The notes under the pieces are model-generated. The model was not told the DNA's origin, searched no databases, and worked only from the letters and a program-made list of their open reading frames with translations. A stretch of DNA of 64,000 nt from Liolophura sinensis (Eukaryota; Mollusca; Polyplacophora; Chitonida; Chitonidae). Made by a program: the position numbers and the translations under genes. The stretch spans positions 5,022,001-5,086,000 of the forward strand of contig NC_088304.1 in the NCBI RefSeq assembly GCF_032854445.1. Direction: 5' to 3'. Below are positions 20,865 to 33,800 of the stretch, piece by piece (the stretch's first letter is position 1; every line of letters starts with the position of its first letter).

Positions 20865-20965
20865 ATACATTCTAGCATGTAATGAACTGAAATGAAAATG
20901 CAATTTATGAGGCTTCACTGGCCAAGAATTACTCAAAAAGCTTTGTTGTCATGACATTAACATAC
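20865..20965 (+). repeat. Tail fragment of dispersed repeat R
   Basis: The GCAATTTATGAGGC...CCAAGAATTACTCAAAA stretch resembles the right-hand part of the elements at 26674 and 40960. Confidence 0.5.
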
Positions 20966-21009
20966 AATCACATTAAAACAATGCAAAACCATGTTCAGTG
21001 AAACTGGAA

Positions 21010-21140
21010 ATATTAATTCGATATTGACTATGATAAATGAATTACTGATATCAATAATTCCCTATCACTCATCGATATCGATAAAAGATTTATCAAGATT
21101 GATAATTTATTTTTATCGATATTGATAAATGAATTTTCAG
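21010..21140. repeat. Cluster of ATCGATAT palindromes
   Basis: At least six copies of TATCGATA/ATTGATAA-type words occur in both orientations in 130 bases, able to form alternative hairpins. Confidence 0.6.
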
Positions 21141-22004
21141 ACATATCATTCATTCATTCATTCCCATTAAATGTTAATTTGGCCTCTCATATATTTATTG
21201 TGTTCCACATTTGGTAACGCTAAGACAGCAATATACAAGACACGAACGTTTGCAGTGAGAACATAGTTACAAATCATGTTACTAATGAAACAAAGGAAAT
21301 ATTTTGTGTTGAAGAACAAATGAGTATAGAGGTTACCCCAGCGCCATTCACGTAATTGAGTAACAAGACTTATCACCGAATTTAATAGTTTAAAGGCATT
21401 GATTGGATAAAACTGTCACAGACAATATGATTAGGTTGCTGTAAATTTACGTATGGTTGGTATGTAACTAATTTACCAAAATTTTGCCTGTTTGCACTGT
21501 AGCCACTACTGCACGTCAAAACGCACTGGTTCAGAACATCTTTTTCTAATGTGTGGTGCTTGGGGACTCCTGATTATCGCGTTTCTATGGGCACGTTTGC
21601 TCAGAAAAAGAACCTTAAACATGATTTCACCTAGATTTCCTGTGGCATAAATGGACTATAGCCAGTACAGAACTATAAACGTACTGGTTCAGCATATCTT
21701 TTTGTCCCAGTGAGTAATGTTTGGGTGCCTATTGGCCCGTGAAGAGCGATGATAATTTACTTGTGAATGACTCAAAGGAAACTATGAAGAACTTTGAAGT
21801 TATATGGCAACGGAGAAGGAGTGGTGTATTGGTACCTACCGGCCCCTGAAAACACCCTTATAATCTATCTATAAATGACCGATTGACTCGGAGTAGATAT
21901 AGAGGAGAGTCCATCATAGTTGATTAAGAGAAAAGGACATCAGAAATCGAGAATAAGAAATAAGTAAGTAACTTCAATTATATCCACCATTAGTGGCCAG
22001 AATT

Positions 22005-22275
22005 CAGTTGTAACTTCCTCGCTTGGCGTTCAGCATGAAGGGGATAGTGCAACAACTGGTTTGCCCCGTATCAGTATAATGGCTCGGGCGGGGCGGCTTA
22101 CTTGCCTTCGGTAAGTCGTCTCAGTGAAGCAGCACTAAATAAAAGAGCGGTGGAATTCCGTCCTGCAACAAGGAGGCACATTACACGTACATGCACCCTA
22201 AGGATTCCTTCGTCGTCATATGACTGAAAAATTGTTGAGTACGACGTTAAACCCCAAACACTCACTCACTCACTC
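22005..22275 (+). mobile_element. SINE family B, near full length
   Basis: Starts near GTAACTTCCTCGCTTGGCGT, contains a CGTATCAGTATAATGGCTC core and ends GTTAAACCCCAAACACTCACTC. A second copy lies in inverted orientation at 27239-27437. Confidence 0.8.
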
Positions 22276-22575
22276 ATTTCACTCATCTTGTTTTAAGAAA
22301 GGAAAGTAACTTCTGCATCAAATTATCTTTGATCTGTTTTATCAAATAAAACATGACAAAAAAAAACCCTCTCACGTGTAGTCAATAAGAATGATACGGG
22401 ATACTGTGCATCACATACGACATTCGCTGTACGTACTCAACCAAATCCTAACGTGTAAGTGGACATGTCTTTAACAGTTCGTGTTTATGTAATCCAATTC
22501 ACAGCTTTGTCGGGGTAACGTGTTTCTCTCAAGTCCGTCTTATCGCAAGGCTGCCAGAGGCTGCATTCAAACGAA

Positions 22576-22583
22576 TATAAAAA
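22576..22583 (+). promoter_or_regulatory. Candidate TATA box of the Toll-like receptor remnant
   Basis: TATAAAAA about 210 bases upstream of the first receptor-like codons. Relic promoter only, judged by position. Confidence 0.3.
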
Positions 22584-22786
22584 GACTACGGAGTCTTTGG
22601 AGTTGTGAGTAGAACCAGTGCACGGATGACAGTGTGATGATTGGCAGATACTCAGCACCCGTATAACCTGTAAAGCTATACAAAAATCTTGCAGAGGTGA
22701 TTTACATATGCACGTATGATGGAAACTGGTAATGTCCCAAAATCAATAGTTGCAGAGGTTAGTAGTCGCCAAATATTTACAAAGCT

Positions 22787-25169
22787 ATGGGTACTCTTTG
22801 GTCCAACGGGATTTTCCTCTTTCCTCTGTCCACCTTGTGCGATGGAAGTCTTTTTGATATGCAGAGTAGAGGACTGTTTGATGTGCCAAGTGACATTCCT
22901 CCAACAACGGCGATATTGAACATGCAGGATAATATGCTAACAAACATTAAAAACGATTCATTCATCAAGCTGCGTTGGCTCGCGTTGGCTCACCAGCTTG
23001 GATCTAGCTTACAAACGCATCGAACTACTGGAACCGTCGGCGTTCAGGGGGACTGTCCGAACTGGTGCGTTTGGACCTTCGCAATAACAAGCTTGTGCCA
23101 AAGTATGAAATCTACCCACCAACAGTATTCCTGCCTTTACGAAAACTACAGACCTTAAATTTGCACAGAAACGCACACTTACATGACGAGGATGCGTTTC
23201 TCGAATTAAAGGAATATCCGGAAGAAATATTTAGAAATCTTGGCGCTCTGAAGGAATTATCTATGGATGCCACTAAAGATGTCACCTTTGGTTCAGGATT
23301 CTTACGTATGCCTCGTCTGAAATCTCCGTCTCTATACAAAATGTTCACAGCATACAGCCTCCGACGAGATGCTCTGGCGATTTTTAATAATATGAAAATT
23401 GAATCTCTTGATGTGGAGTCACCAGATTTTGAAGTTGGGAGCTTGGGGCATTTTCCACACTTGACTAGTCTGAAAAACCGAGCAGAGGGTTTGCGGTGAG
23501 CTTTACCAGCTCTGAGAGATGTGCGTGACCGGAAAATCACATTATGCATTTCGAAATGCGACCCAAAACCTGGGGAACGGAAAGAGCCGGAAGAGCTGAT
23601 GTTAACAAAAAAAAAAAAAAAAACTCGAAATACCTGGCGACTATGTGTGTAAGAAATTTGGACCTCAGTGATAACGCTATCATTCATGTTAAACACGAAA
23701 TACCCCGAATGTGTGGTGAATATAAACATAGGACAAAACTACCCAACTGTCGCTAATCACTGGATTGCAATCTTTGGTACTCAGCGCTTTACCAGCCTGA
23801 GGAAGTACTGCGATGTGAGTACCAAGCAAAGTCCCCGGAGGAGCAAACGGGCAGCCAAAAATTATGACCATCAAATGGAAGAGTGGCGACTAAAACACGA
23901 TAATGGCAGGTTAGTCCTGTTTAATGTTCCGTCTCATTTGGAAATTTTAAATATTAGTTTCCTGAACATGCCACCAAAATCTCCATCAAGGATGAAACTG
24001 TGGAATGCCAATAATATTCGAGTAGTCGACTCTGCTTATGTTGCTATAGATGATTGTGTTTTTACAGTTTTCGGGCTTGGAAACCTGTCGGTGCTGAATA
24101 TATCAGGATTTCACTGCAGTAATCTGTCGCCTTTTTTCTTTGAGCCATATCCATCTCTGGTTGCAAAAGACTGCAAACTGGACAGCAGTTTTCAAAACGA
24201 CCCCGATGGAATAACGATAAGCATGCTGAAAAAGTTGCATACACTGGACATTTCCAACAACGATCTGACACAGCTTCACCCGGGGTTATTCAAATCCCTT
24301 GTTAGCCTTGAAAATCTGATCCTGACCAGTAATACACTGGTACAAGTTAACGAATGAGTCATGAGTGTGAGATCACTAACGTATTTGGATTTGTCGTACA
24401 ATGTTCTTAACCCACTACGATCTAACGAAATAAGCTGGCTATCCGAAACACAAACAGTTCGCCTGTCGTAGAGCCTCAATCCCTTCGCGTGCACCTGTAA
24501 AACACTGATCTTTGTCCACTGGGTGCTGAGTGACCCCGTCATTCGTGCAGATAAGGCATATAATTATACTTGTGCCGCTGAAAATGGCACAAAACTGAGC
24601 GTTAGTACGTTGGCGATGGAAATAAAGAACGTGGACGTCCTTTGCGTGAGTAAATTTTGGTTAACATTTTCCGTGGTGCGTTCGTGCTTGTTCACTATTG
24701 CTGTCATTTCGGCAATATTTGGTTACCGTTACAGATGGAATACCAAATATTGGTTTCTCACAAAATGTCGTAGAGGCCCCAGGTACGAAAGGTTGGCAGT
24801 AGAGCTGTGTCAGTTTGTTGCGTACCATCATGAGAATTGGCGATGGCCGTGCGAAGTTCTGAGAAATGTTTTGGAAGTAGGGAAGAACAATTCCTGTGTC
24901 TGAATGATCGGGACTTTCCCGTGGCTGACTGCATACAGCAGAACATGGATGCTGTGAATAATAGCAGAAGGATAATCTTGGTCATTGACAGGGCTTTCTT
25001 GACAAGTGATTGGTGTGAGTTTGAAATTCAAATGGCGGGCATGGGCATGGTAAAAGATGGTCGTGAGAACGCCAATATTGTCATCATGATGGAAGAAATC
25101 CCGGTTGCGGAAATGCCAAGGTCTTTACTTAATCTCTGGCAAAATATCAAGTTTCTTTTTCTGGAATAA
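22787..25169 (+). pseudogene. Toll-like receptor pseudogene (LRRs, TM, TIR)
   Basis: In order the frames give an LRR N-terminal cap (SRGLFDVPSDIPPTTAILNM), LRRs such as LVRLDLRNNKLVPKYE, LKELSMDATKDV and LHTLDISNNDLTQLHPG, a C-terminal cap (NPFACTCKTLIFVHWV), a transmembrane segment near 24655-24720 and a TIR domain (FVAYHHENW, LCLNDRDFPVADC, RRIILVIDRAFLTSDWCEFE). Intact family members are membrane receptors that signal through TIR adaptors. The reading is broken by frameshifts near 22998, at a G run near 23048, at an A17 run at 23607-23623, near 23755 and inside the TIR near 24880, and by in-frame stops at 23497, 24355 and 24469. No introns are evident, as in many molluscan TLRs. Domain assignment is confident, and so is loss of function unless the assembly is very poor here. 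Confidence 0.85.
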
Positions 25170-26524
25170 AAACCACATTAATGAACGAATTTTTGGAGAA
25201 GATTATTGGAAGTAATGGAACGCTAATATCGCCTTATGTTTTAATGAACTATGCCGTTCCAACACAGTACTAAAAGGTGGTATCAAAGAAAAGATGAAAG
25301 CTCGCGAGTAGAGATCTTGGTTACTTTCGTTGTAGTGATTGGCGATTGTCGCCGTGATCAGGAATAGGGCACTTGAGCTGAGAGAGTGGGTAATGTTGTT
25401 CAGCTGTTTTAGTTGTCACATGTCTGGCAACTACAGCAGTGCTTGTCACCGACTTGAATGTTTTTTTTTCAGAAAAAAGGTAATTTACCACAGATAAAAC
25501 ACATTCAATTCAGGACTTTTTTGCTTCAGTAATTTGTTCTCCATCCATAATTGGTTCACGATGAAGGTAATGTAGAAAATAAGTTTTGCTTTGTTGGATA
25601 AACCACACATCGCGATGGTTAAACCGTTTGATGGATCGTCTGGAAGGATGACCAGTGAAAGCTTGGGCTGTACTAATTTTAACGTTAGTCTCCGATTTGC
25701 TAAAGCCAATGTTTTTTTTTTTTAATGAATATTGCGTTGACTTCAGCATAAACATTTTATGAATGGAGAATTTTCTTAGTATGATGGTTTATATATTTAT
25801 ACGTGCCAATATGTTGACGAGTCCTTACTTAGTCGCAATAAGATGGACGTATCCGTTTCTACGCTATTGATACAAACCAACACTATAATACACAGTTGTA
25901 AGCATTTAGAATATTCAGCCTCTGTTATTCATCTATCGTGTATAGGTGGACAGTGTCTATACGTAACGGTATGACACAGTGTGTGTAAATATATGGACAA
26001 TGAACAGGATGTTAACATTGTGAAGTAGTTTGTAAGAGGCATATGTACGCCACTACAAACAAAACTATCGATTATAAGCAAGAATAGATCATTATTTTCG
26101 CATATAATTTTAAGTAAGTGACTATTAATAATGTATGTACTTTACGGTTCTGGATTTCTTTCAAAATTCAAAACAAACATTGTTGAATATGTCTGCATTC
26201 TGAAAGTATAATAGAAAGTATGATAAAACAAACTCATTTTGAATACGGATTATTTATTCTTTTAAAAAAGCCCTTTCCATTATTACATATCGTATGATTG
26301 TACGTGTATTGTCATAAAGGTACATTCTATATTCGCTCTGTTATTTTTACTCTAGATTGATTCCACATGACGAATGAATCCTCATTAAAATACTGATAAA
26401 ATAAAAAAATAATAAAAAAAAACCCTTAAGTTTGTAGATGAGTTTTTCTGTTAGGTGGTGTAAAGATATCTTTCTCCGTTATTCCCTCTCTTCTATGGAG
26501 AACCGTCTGCGGTGACTGGCTGAT

Positions 26525-26655
26525 AGATGTTTACATTTCACTCAAGAATATTTTACTTCTTCAATGGAGACCATTTTCCTGACTGGAGTAAAGCACCACT
26601 GACCTTCGGCAAGCAGCTGACGAACTCTGCCACATGTAACTCATTGTTCCACACA
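26525..26655 (-). mobile_element. SINE family C fragment
   Basis: Shares ACCACTGACCTTCGGCAAGC and CTGACGAACT with the copy at 29855-29985; both carry a TTCACTCAAGAATATTTT-like tail region on the left. Confidence 0.55.
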
Positions 26656-26673
26656 GACCACAGTGGCTTTCTC

Positions 26674-27050
26674 GTACAGCATAGAGGGTAAAAACAGAGC
26701 AGCGACGACAGTGTAATGGATGTAAAGCATAGAGAGTAAAACCAGAGCAGCGATGACAGTGTGATAGACGTACAGCATAGAGGGTAAAAACAGAGCAGCC
26801 ACGACGGTGTGATAGCTGGAAAATGGTCACACGATACCGGTGAAATACGGCCTCTTGTTAGTTTACCTCAGTTCGGGTTTTGTCCTAACTGTTCATGGAA
26901 GTGTTTAAATAGTAGCAAATTACACGCCCTCGTGCCTTAAGCAGAATTAGGTAAAACAAATGTAGTGATGTTAATTGCAATTTATTAGACATCACTGGTC
27001 TAGAATTACTCAAAAGACCTGTAAGTATAACCTTTTCTAGTACATGGAGG
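26674..27050 (+). repeat. Dispersed repeat R, copy with three core units
   Basis: Three tandem 48-bp units (GTACAGCATAGAGGGTAAAA and onward, starting 26674, 26722, 26770) are followed by a conserved right part: ATGGTCACACGATACCGGTG, TTACCTCAGTTCGGGTTTTG and TAGACATCACTGGTCTAGAA. Other copies lie at 34500, 36405, 36785, 40960, 41530, 43735, 44610 and 48955. A tandem core with conserved flank suggests a non-autonomous mobile element; its class is unknown. Confidence 0.75.
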
Positions 27051-27238
27051 TCTTGTGATCTGGGACGAGCTTCAAAGCGAAAAGCCATATTGTTTTCTCA
27101 GCTGTCCCGCGATTCATAGGGTGGTTTTTGTTTAACAATCCTGCATTACAAAGAGACGTTTCTCGCTAATATGGAGACACTATGATGATCATGATAAAAA
27201 CATACAACATCTGTCTTTGTGTGCGAGTGCATGGAATT

Positions 27239-27437
27239 TAGAGGATCCTTAGAGTGCATGTAATGTGCCTAATTTTTGCAGGACAGATTTCCATCGCTCT
27301 TGTATCTAGTGCTGCTTCACTGAGACGCCTTACCGAAGGCAAGTAATCCGCCCCGCCAGAGCCATTATACTGATACGGGTCAACCAGTCGTTGCAGTGTC
27401 CCCTTCATGCTGAACGCCAAGCGAAGAAGTTACAACT
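27239..27437 (-). mobile_element. SINE family B, inverted partner copy
   Basis: Reverse complement matches 22005-22210 over about 200 bases with roughly one change in eight. The CACTCACTC tail is missing. Confidence 0.8.
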
Positions 27438-27657
27438 TCTTCTTTGATAGTCTTAGGTGTCACTCCACCCAGGATTGACCCTTGACCTACCACTCTCGTC
27501 AATGTAAAAGAAGAAACTGATTTCTTAAAATAAAAATTCTGCTGCAATCTGGGGTGAAAAGGACGATTTTGATGGCTCCACTAAACGGCTTAGTATGTCC
27601 CATCATGTGCAATGTTTTATTGGGAAAAAGTGTACCCTGTTCTTAATTTATTTTTGG

Positions 27658-27924
27658 GGCCTCCGTGGCTCAGTCGGTTAGCGCGCTAGCGCAGCGTAAT
27701 GACCCGGGAGCCTCTCACCAATGCGGTGGCTGTGAGTTCAAGTCCAGCTCATGCTGGCTTCCTCTCCGGCCGTAAGTGGGAAGGTCTGCCAGGAACATGC
27801 GGATGGTCGTGGGTTTCCCCCGGGATGTGCCCGGTTTCCACCCACCATAATGCTGGCCGCCGTCGTATAAGTGAAATATTCTTGTGTACGGCGTAAAACA
27901 CCAATCAAATAAATAAATCAATCA
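27658..27924 (+). mobile_element. SINE family A, full-length copy
   Basis: The head GGCCTCCGTGGCTCAGTCGG carries an A-box-like TGGCTCAGTCGG, and the B-box-like GAGTTCAAGTCC follows 55 bases later. Body and AATCAAATAAATAAAT tail are complete. The two boxes are an RNA polymerase III promoter typical of tRNA-derived SINEs. Confidence 0.9.
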
Positions 27925-27968
27925 CCATATTGGTGGAAGGCAAATCGTGTTCAACAACAGACTGCGCG

Positions 27969-29592
27969 GGATTCTGCTGTGACAGGTACACAGACGTTAT
28001 TTCAGCCGGAGATCTGCTGTGACAGGTACACAGACGTTATTTCAGCCCGGATTCTGCTGTGACAAATACACAGATGTTAATTCGGCCGGAATTCTGCTGT
28101 GACAGGTAAGCAGACGGTATTTCAGCCCGGATTCTGCTGTGACAAGTACACAGACGTTAATTCGGCCCGGATTCTGCTGTGACAGGTACACAGACGTTAT
28201 TTCAGCCCGGGTTCTGCTGTGACGGGCACACAGACGTTATTTCAGCCGGGATTCTGCTGTGACAGGTACGCCGACGTTATTTCAGCCCGGATTCTGCTGT
28301 GACGGGTACACAGACATCATTTCAGCCGGGATTCTTCTGTGACAGGTACACAGACATTATTTCAGCCGGATTCTTCTGTGACAGGTACACAGACGTTAAT
28401 TCGGCCCGGATTCTCCTGTGACAGGTACACAGACGTTATTTCAGCCGGGATTCTGCTGTGACAAGTACAGACGTTATTTCAGCTGGGATTCTGTTGTGAC
28501 AGGTACACAGACATTATTTCAGCCGGGATTCTGCTATGACAGGTACGCAGACGTTATTTCAGCCGGGATTCTGCTGTAACAGGTACGCAGACGTTATTTT
28601 AACCGGGATTCTCCTGTGACAGGTACACAGACATTATTTCAGCCGGGATTCTGCTGTGACAGGTACGCAGACGTTATTTCAGCCGGGATTCTGCTGTGAA
28701 GGTACACAGATGTTATTTTAACCGGGATTCTCCTGTGACAGGTACACGGACATTATTTCAGCCGGGATTCTGCTGTGACAGGTACGCAGACGTTATTTCA
28801 GCCGGGACTCTGCTGTGACAGGTACACAGATGTTATTTTAGCCGGGACTCTGCTGTGACAAGTACAGACGTTATTTCAGCCGAGATTCTGCTGTGACAGG
28901 TAAGCAGACGTTATTTCATCCGGGATTCTGTTGTGACAAGTACACAGACGTTAATTCGGCCCGGATTCTCCTGTGACAGGTACACAGACATTATTTCAGC
29001 CGGGATTCTGCTGTGACAGGTACACAGACATTAATTCGACCGGGATTCTGCTGTGACAGGTACACAGACATTAATTCGGCCGGGATTCTGCTGTGACAGG
29101 TACACAGACGTTATTTCAGCCCGGATTCTGCTGTGACAGGTACACAGACGTTATTTCAGCCCGGATTCTGCTGTGACAAGTACACAGACGTTATTTCGGC
29201 CCGGATTCTGCTGTGACAGGTACGCCGAAGTTATTTCAGCCGGGATTCTGCTGTGACAGGTACGCAGACATTATTTCAGCCGGGATTCTGTTGTGACAGG
29301 TACACAGACGTTATTTCAGCCGGGATTCTGCTATGACAGGTACGCAGACGTTATTTCAGCCGGGATTCTGCTGTGACAGGTACGCAGACGTTATTTTAGC
29401 CGGGATTCTGCTGTGACAAGTACACAGATGTTATTTCAGCCGGGATTCTGCTGTGACAGGTACACAGACATTAATTCGGCCGGGATTCTGCTGTGACAGG
29501 TACACAGACGTTATTTCAGCCGGGATTCTGCTGTGACAGGTACGCAGACGTTATTTCAGCCCGGATTCTGCTGTGACAAGTGCAGAGACGTT
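27969..29592. repeat. 40-bp satellite, about 40 copies
   Basis: The unit GATTCTGCTGTGACAGGTAC plus ACAGACGTTATTTCAGCCGG recurs at an almost constant 40-bp period, with a few 1-4-base deletions. No open frame survives. It lies between the receptor remnant and the 3' end of the protease gene. Confidence 0.95.
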
Positions 29593-29854
29593 ATCAAACA
29601 CATCAAACACGTGTCCATGTAATACTATCCAGATGAAAAAGAGTGATGCCATCTATTCCATTCGGCGCCTTGAATGACAATGACTCTTATGTAACATCCT
29701 TTATGTTCATTTCAAGAAACCAAATTCTAATTTGCGAATAAAATGGCCATTTTGCGAAGGCTATTTCAACTCCCGTGTTAATTCAAGTTCAAAACTATAG
29801 ATTTGGTCATAAGACAGATTTATTCGTTCTCGTAAACACATTGGCAGCGACAAT

Positions 29855-29985
29855 GTAGTGTATGAGATTGATTGATGTTTAACGCCGTAATCAGAAATAT
29901 TTTCACTGATACGGCCGCGGTCAGTTTCACAAGTCGATGAATCCCTGAGTAAACCACTGGTCTTTGGCAAGTAACTGACGAACTT
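29855..29985 (-). mobile_element. SINE family C fragment
   Basis: GATTGATGTTTAACGCCGTA, ATATTTTCACTGATACGGCC and CCACTGGTCTTTGGCAAGTA resemble the - strand of a tRNA-SINE related to, but distinct from, family A. Confidence 0.6.
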
Positions 29986-30438
29986 ATATGTTACACACAT
30001 ATTTTCACCTGCAGAGTGAAATCATTTAGTATACCATATTGGTGGAAGGTATAAAGTGATTGCTAATGAACTCCATGTAAGGCCACATGAATGTCCCAAC
30101 ACGTGCTAGGGCTGCCCATCGCTTATGGCCACCAATGAGAGCACTGGTGGCGTCCACTCACCATTGGTCTGGTAGTACCTGACCCACTTCAGTTAGTGCC
30201 AGAGTGATACTACCAGACTATGGACGCGCCTGCATCTCTAAATTCCGGTTGTTGTAAAGACAAGGTTGATGCCTTTGTTGGTTGACGACCCCTTCTCAGA
30301 TATGCATTGTGAAATGACTTAACAACACTCTACTCTTCCTTTACAAATTCCCAAAAATTCCCGCTGAGTGCTGTAGTATGTACACAATATTTACAGTACC
30401 GGTACGTCACTGTTCTTCACAGCGACAATCCTCCCTCG

Positions 30439-30803
30439 TCAACTGATGCAGTTCCCTTCGTATGCGTCAAAATTATCGATCACAAGAGTCCCATGACCAG
30501 TGCCCTTTTGATATTCCACAATGAAATTTCTGGGATACGAACTGGGTGGAAGATCCACGCCGATCGTCCGCCATGTTGACGCTGTCATTGTGTCATTCAC
30601 AAGGACAGATTTCAAAGTATCTCCATGAAAGGTTCGGCCTCCATGCTGTGTTGTTGTTGTAATCTTTAGTGTTCCTTCCACGTCCCAACCTATGAACTTG
30701 ATTGTCCAGCAATTGGGTATTTCTGAGTGAAATAGTGGAGATTGAAGTTTGGTGAAGGAATTACTGGCATGAAGATGGCCGTCGGCGACAAATTTATAGC
30801 CAT
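30439..30803 (-). CDS. Protease gene exon 13: second MAM domain, C-terminal half
   Basis: Acceptor TTTGCAG. It encodes [16 protein letters not shown] onward to [13 protein letters not shown] and ends IS-TGA. The final Cys is the last conserved residue of a MAM domain, so the protein ends cleanly at a domain border. Confidence 0.85.
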
Positions 30804-33800
30804 CTGCAAAGAAATCAACATCAAGTTTTCATTCGTGACTATGAACAACATGCTACCTAGCTTAATTACGCCTGAAGTACTTTAGACAGGAAACATGAAA
30901 GGTCAGATAACGTCAGATCTATAAGCTTTTTTCGAACTTTTTCAGGTGTTGCCAGTCACGAAGGAACGTTTGTATACTGTTTGGCGTTAGAGGCTTTTTA
31001 GTTGTGAGGCTAACATCCTTTTTTGCAAATGGAATGATTGACACATAGGTAAGTTCTAGGCATTATCATTCTTCTGGCAGCAACCTGCGGATGGTCGTGG
31101 GTTCCCACCTGGGTCTGTCTGCTTTCCTCCCACCATAATGCTGGCCGCTGTCGCATAAGTGAAATATTCTTGAGTACGGCGTAAAACACCAATGAAATAA
31201 ATAAATAAATATTCCTGTGCCAACCTGTCCGATGATCATGGGTTATCCCCGGGCTCTACCCGGTTTCCTCTCACCATAACATAACACCATCGCATAAGTA
31301 GAATATCCCTGACTATGTACGACGTAAAACACCAACCAGATAAATAAGTAAAAAAAAAATATTCTTGCGGCCTTTCAACTAACAAGACACTCGGTGTGCC
31401 CATGCGCGATACGAGGTCAGGCTGACGCACACATGGATCGCTCAGAACGCATTGACATTTATTGTGGTATGCAATTCTTCGGTGAAAGCAAAAGTACAAA
31501 TTGTTACACCTCGGGCTATGTTCGCAAAAGCGGAACAATCTGCGCCTTGTAAACACACAGCCAATAGTATCGTCTCTCTTAATATGTTGCCACGCGACAA
31601 CTGCTAAAAGGCATGTCTTCGCCCCTGTCGCTTGACATTGTGTTGATTTCCAAATCAACCAATAGATCCACTCCAAAGCAAGCATATATATGTGTGATAT
31701 AATAACAAAAACCTTTTAAATAAGGGGAATTTGTTGAGACGTGACCGTTGACCGACATCAAGGTTCTATAACCCTGAGTATTTACCAGTTTGATATGTTT
31801 TGACACAAACCAGTGCCAGTGGGAAGTTTGTAGACCCCTATTTATCTTACGTTATATGAGAGCGATATACTTATGTAAAATAGAAAGTTACCGTTTTTTC
31901 CATTGGCTGTGACATTCCTAAGCGTCTTCCAATCAAAGTTGCTGTTTTTTACCTGAGCATACCCACAGGTATCACCGGAAGTGAAGTCACATCGCAGTAA
32001 CGAGGCTGAAGGTATAGACGTCATTTGTTTTGTACAGAGATTAGAAACCGGAAATAAACGCGTGACAGGAACGATGTACATTTAACTGAGTTTTCAAGAA
32101 GTTTCAAAACCCTAAATATCAAAAGGTAATTCCTTAATCGTACTAGCATCTATATGTAACTTACAATTCACTCTTTCGGGGGATCTGAAGACTTGCAACC
32201 AAAGTGCAACTGAGATACATATCGATAACTTATAAACTAGTATGGTACACGATTTGAATACCGATTTCATTCATTCGGCTAGAACTTTCCTAAATATATG
32301 TCTCTTAGTTGCACCGCCATTATTAATGACAAAGGCCAGCCAAAAATGCCAACTTTTGTTTACTGGGTCTGACTTAAGTTGTCAATCAAACTTGCCTGGG
32401 AAAGAATGTTTTTTGTTTTTGCTTTTTTTTTTGCCTTCTCCTTGCTTACCTGGACAAGACCCTTCCGAAATCGCAATATTGTCCACAGCGACAAGATCAC
32501 GTGAGAATTTATCCGTGATGAAAACGAAGCGTAGATGTCGGACATCTGATTGGATGGTTACTGTAGTATTCTTCCAGTCATGCTGATACCGACCAATGAG
32601 CGACCAGAGTTTGGATCTGTCGCCTTGTCTCACTGATATCAGCGTGAGCTCGGTTACACGTATCTGGGAAATGGCGAATGAAAACCTTAAACACTTCACA
32701 GAGGAAGACACAATCTCTGGGAAGAGCAACTCGGCTGAATGGTCGCCTTGAATTGTAGGACCGTCAACATGAAGATAGTAACCTGGAATCAAATTTCATT
32801 TGTCGAATTCAACTATTATACATTTTATATTGTATGGCACTAAAACTGCTAACGTTTAACATGTTCAAGATTTGTTTATTTTTTAAATACACGCGTTTGT
32901 TTTAAAGATGATTTATTCCATATGCAGTATTTTATAAATACTTACATTTATTTCATACATGCAATCAATTATGTAGTAAGTTGCACGGGTTAATTGCTTA
33001 AATGGAGCGATTTGAAGTTTTCAGTGTACACAATTAACATTTTAATTGTCAGATCTTGGATGAACATGTTTAAGTATGTTACAATTAAACATTAATCACC
33101 TGTCTATTATCTGTTGCAGAGAGATGTTTATCGCGCATTTAAATGTTAAACATCTGTTTTTTCCGTGTACCTGTGTAACTATTCCTAGACGATTTATTAA
33201 AATGATGATTTAAACTCCAAAGCAGACGGATTGTCAAATACCCATAGGAGAGCGAACGACGGACCCTTTTACCGGCATCTGAACCCAAAAGGATAGTAGT
33301 CATATAAGCAAAATATTCTTAAGTAGGGAGCTAAACGCCAACCAAATTATGAAAAAAAAAATCATTGCTGTTTCCGTTAAACTCTGTTTACTAATCGTGG
33401 GAACTACGCTTTTTTGTTAAGAGAAGATGCAGAGCTGTGAGCCACGGAATCATTTTCTGTTGATCACCAAATAAAAAAACAAAATAAATTTAAAAATAAA
33501 AATAAATCAAAGAGTAAAACTAAATCAAAGAATAAACTGAATCAAAGAGTTAACGTTTGACACAGTGAATACAGAATTCCTGATGTATTGATTTTGCATT
33601 ACGTGTCCCCCTACCGGTCCACAGCCAAAAGCCGCCATAACTTGCACCAAAAAAAAACATGACCGAAACGATTGAAGCATTTCATCTGTAACTTGCCTCG
33701 GTGAAGCCGTGAACTAAGTTCAAAATAACTAATTGTTTTGAAAAAAAGAAAGGAGTCAATAACAGGACAAAACGGCTTTAACTGCGTTGAAAACAAAGCC

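Larger units (their letters stand above)
11536..22560. other. 3' flank and intergenic stretch without a recognised gene
   Basis: AT-rich DNA that may include a long 3' untranslated region of the phosphatase gene. Open frames are short or fall on repeats, and no splice-supported exon or conserved domain was found on either strand. The stretch holds the arrays and small elements listed separately. Confidence 0.6.
25170..30438. other. Intergenic stretch: repeats only
   Basis: Between the receptor remnant and the protease gene. Unique AT-rich DNA to about 26500, then SINEs, repeat R and the 40-bp satellite, then about 800 bases with a SINE C copy. No exon with splice support was found. Confidence 0.6.

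Noticed and set aside
27658-27740. tRNA gene
   Set aside because: A- and B-box words are present, but the sequence does not fold into a full cloverleaf and is joined to the SINE body and tail. It is a SINE head.
27969-29592. CRISPR array
   Set aside because: There are no unique spacers: the 40-bp units are contiguous. The surrounding genes are eukaryotic.
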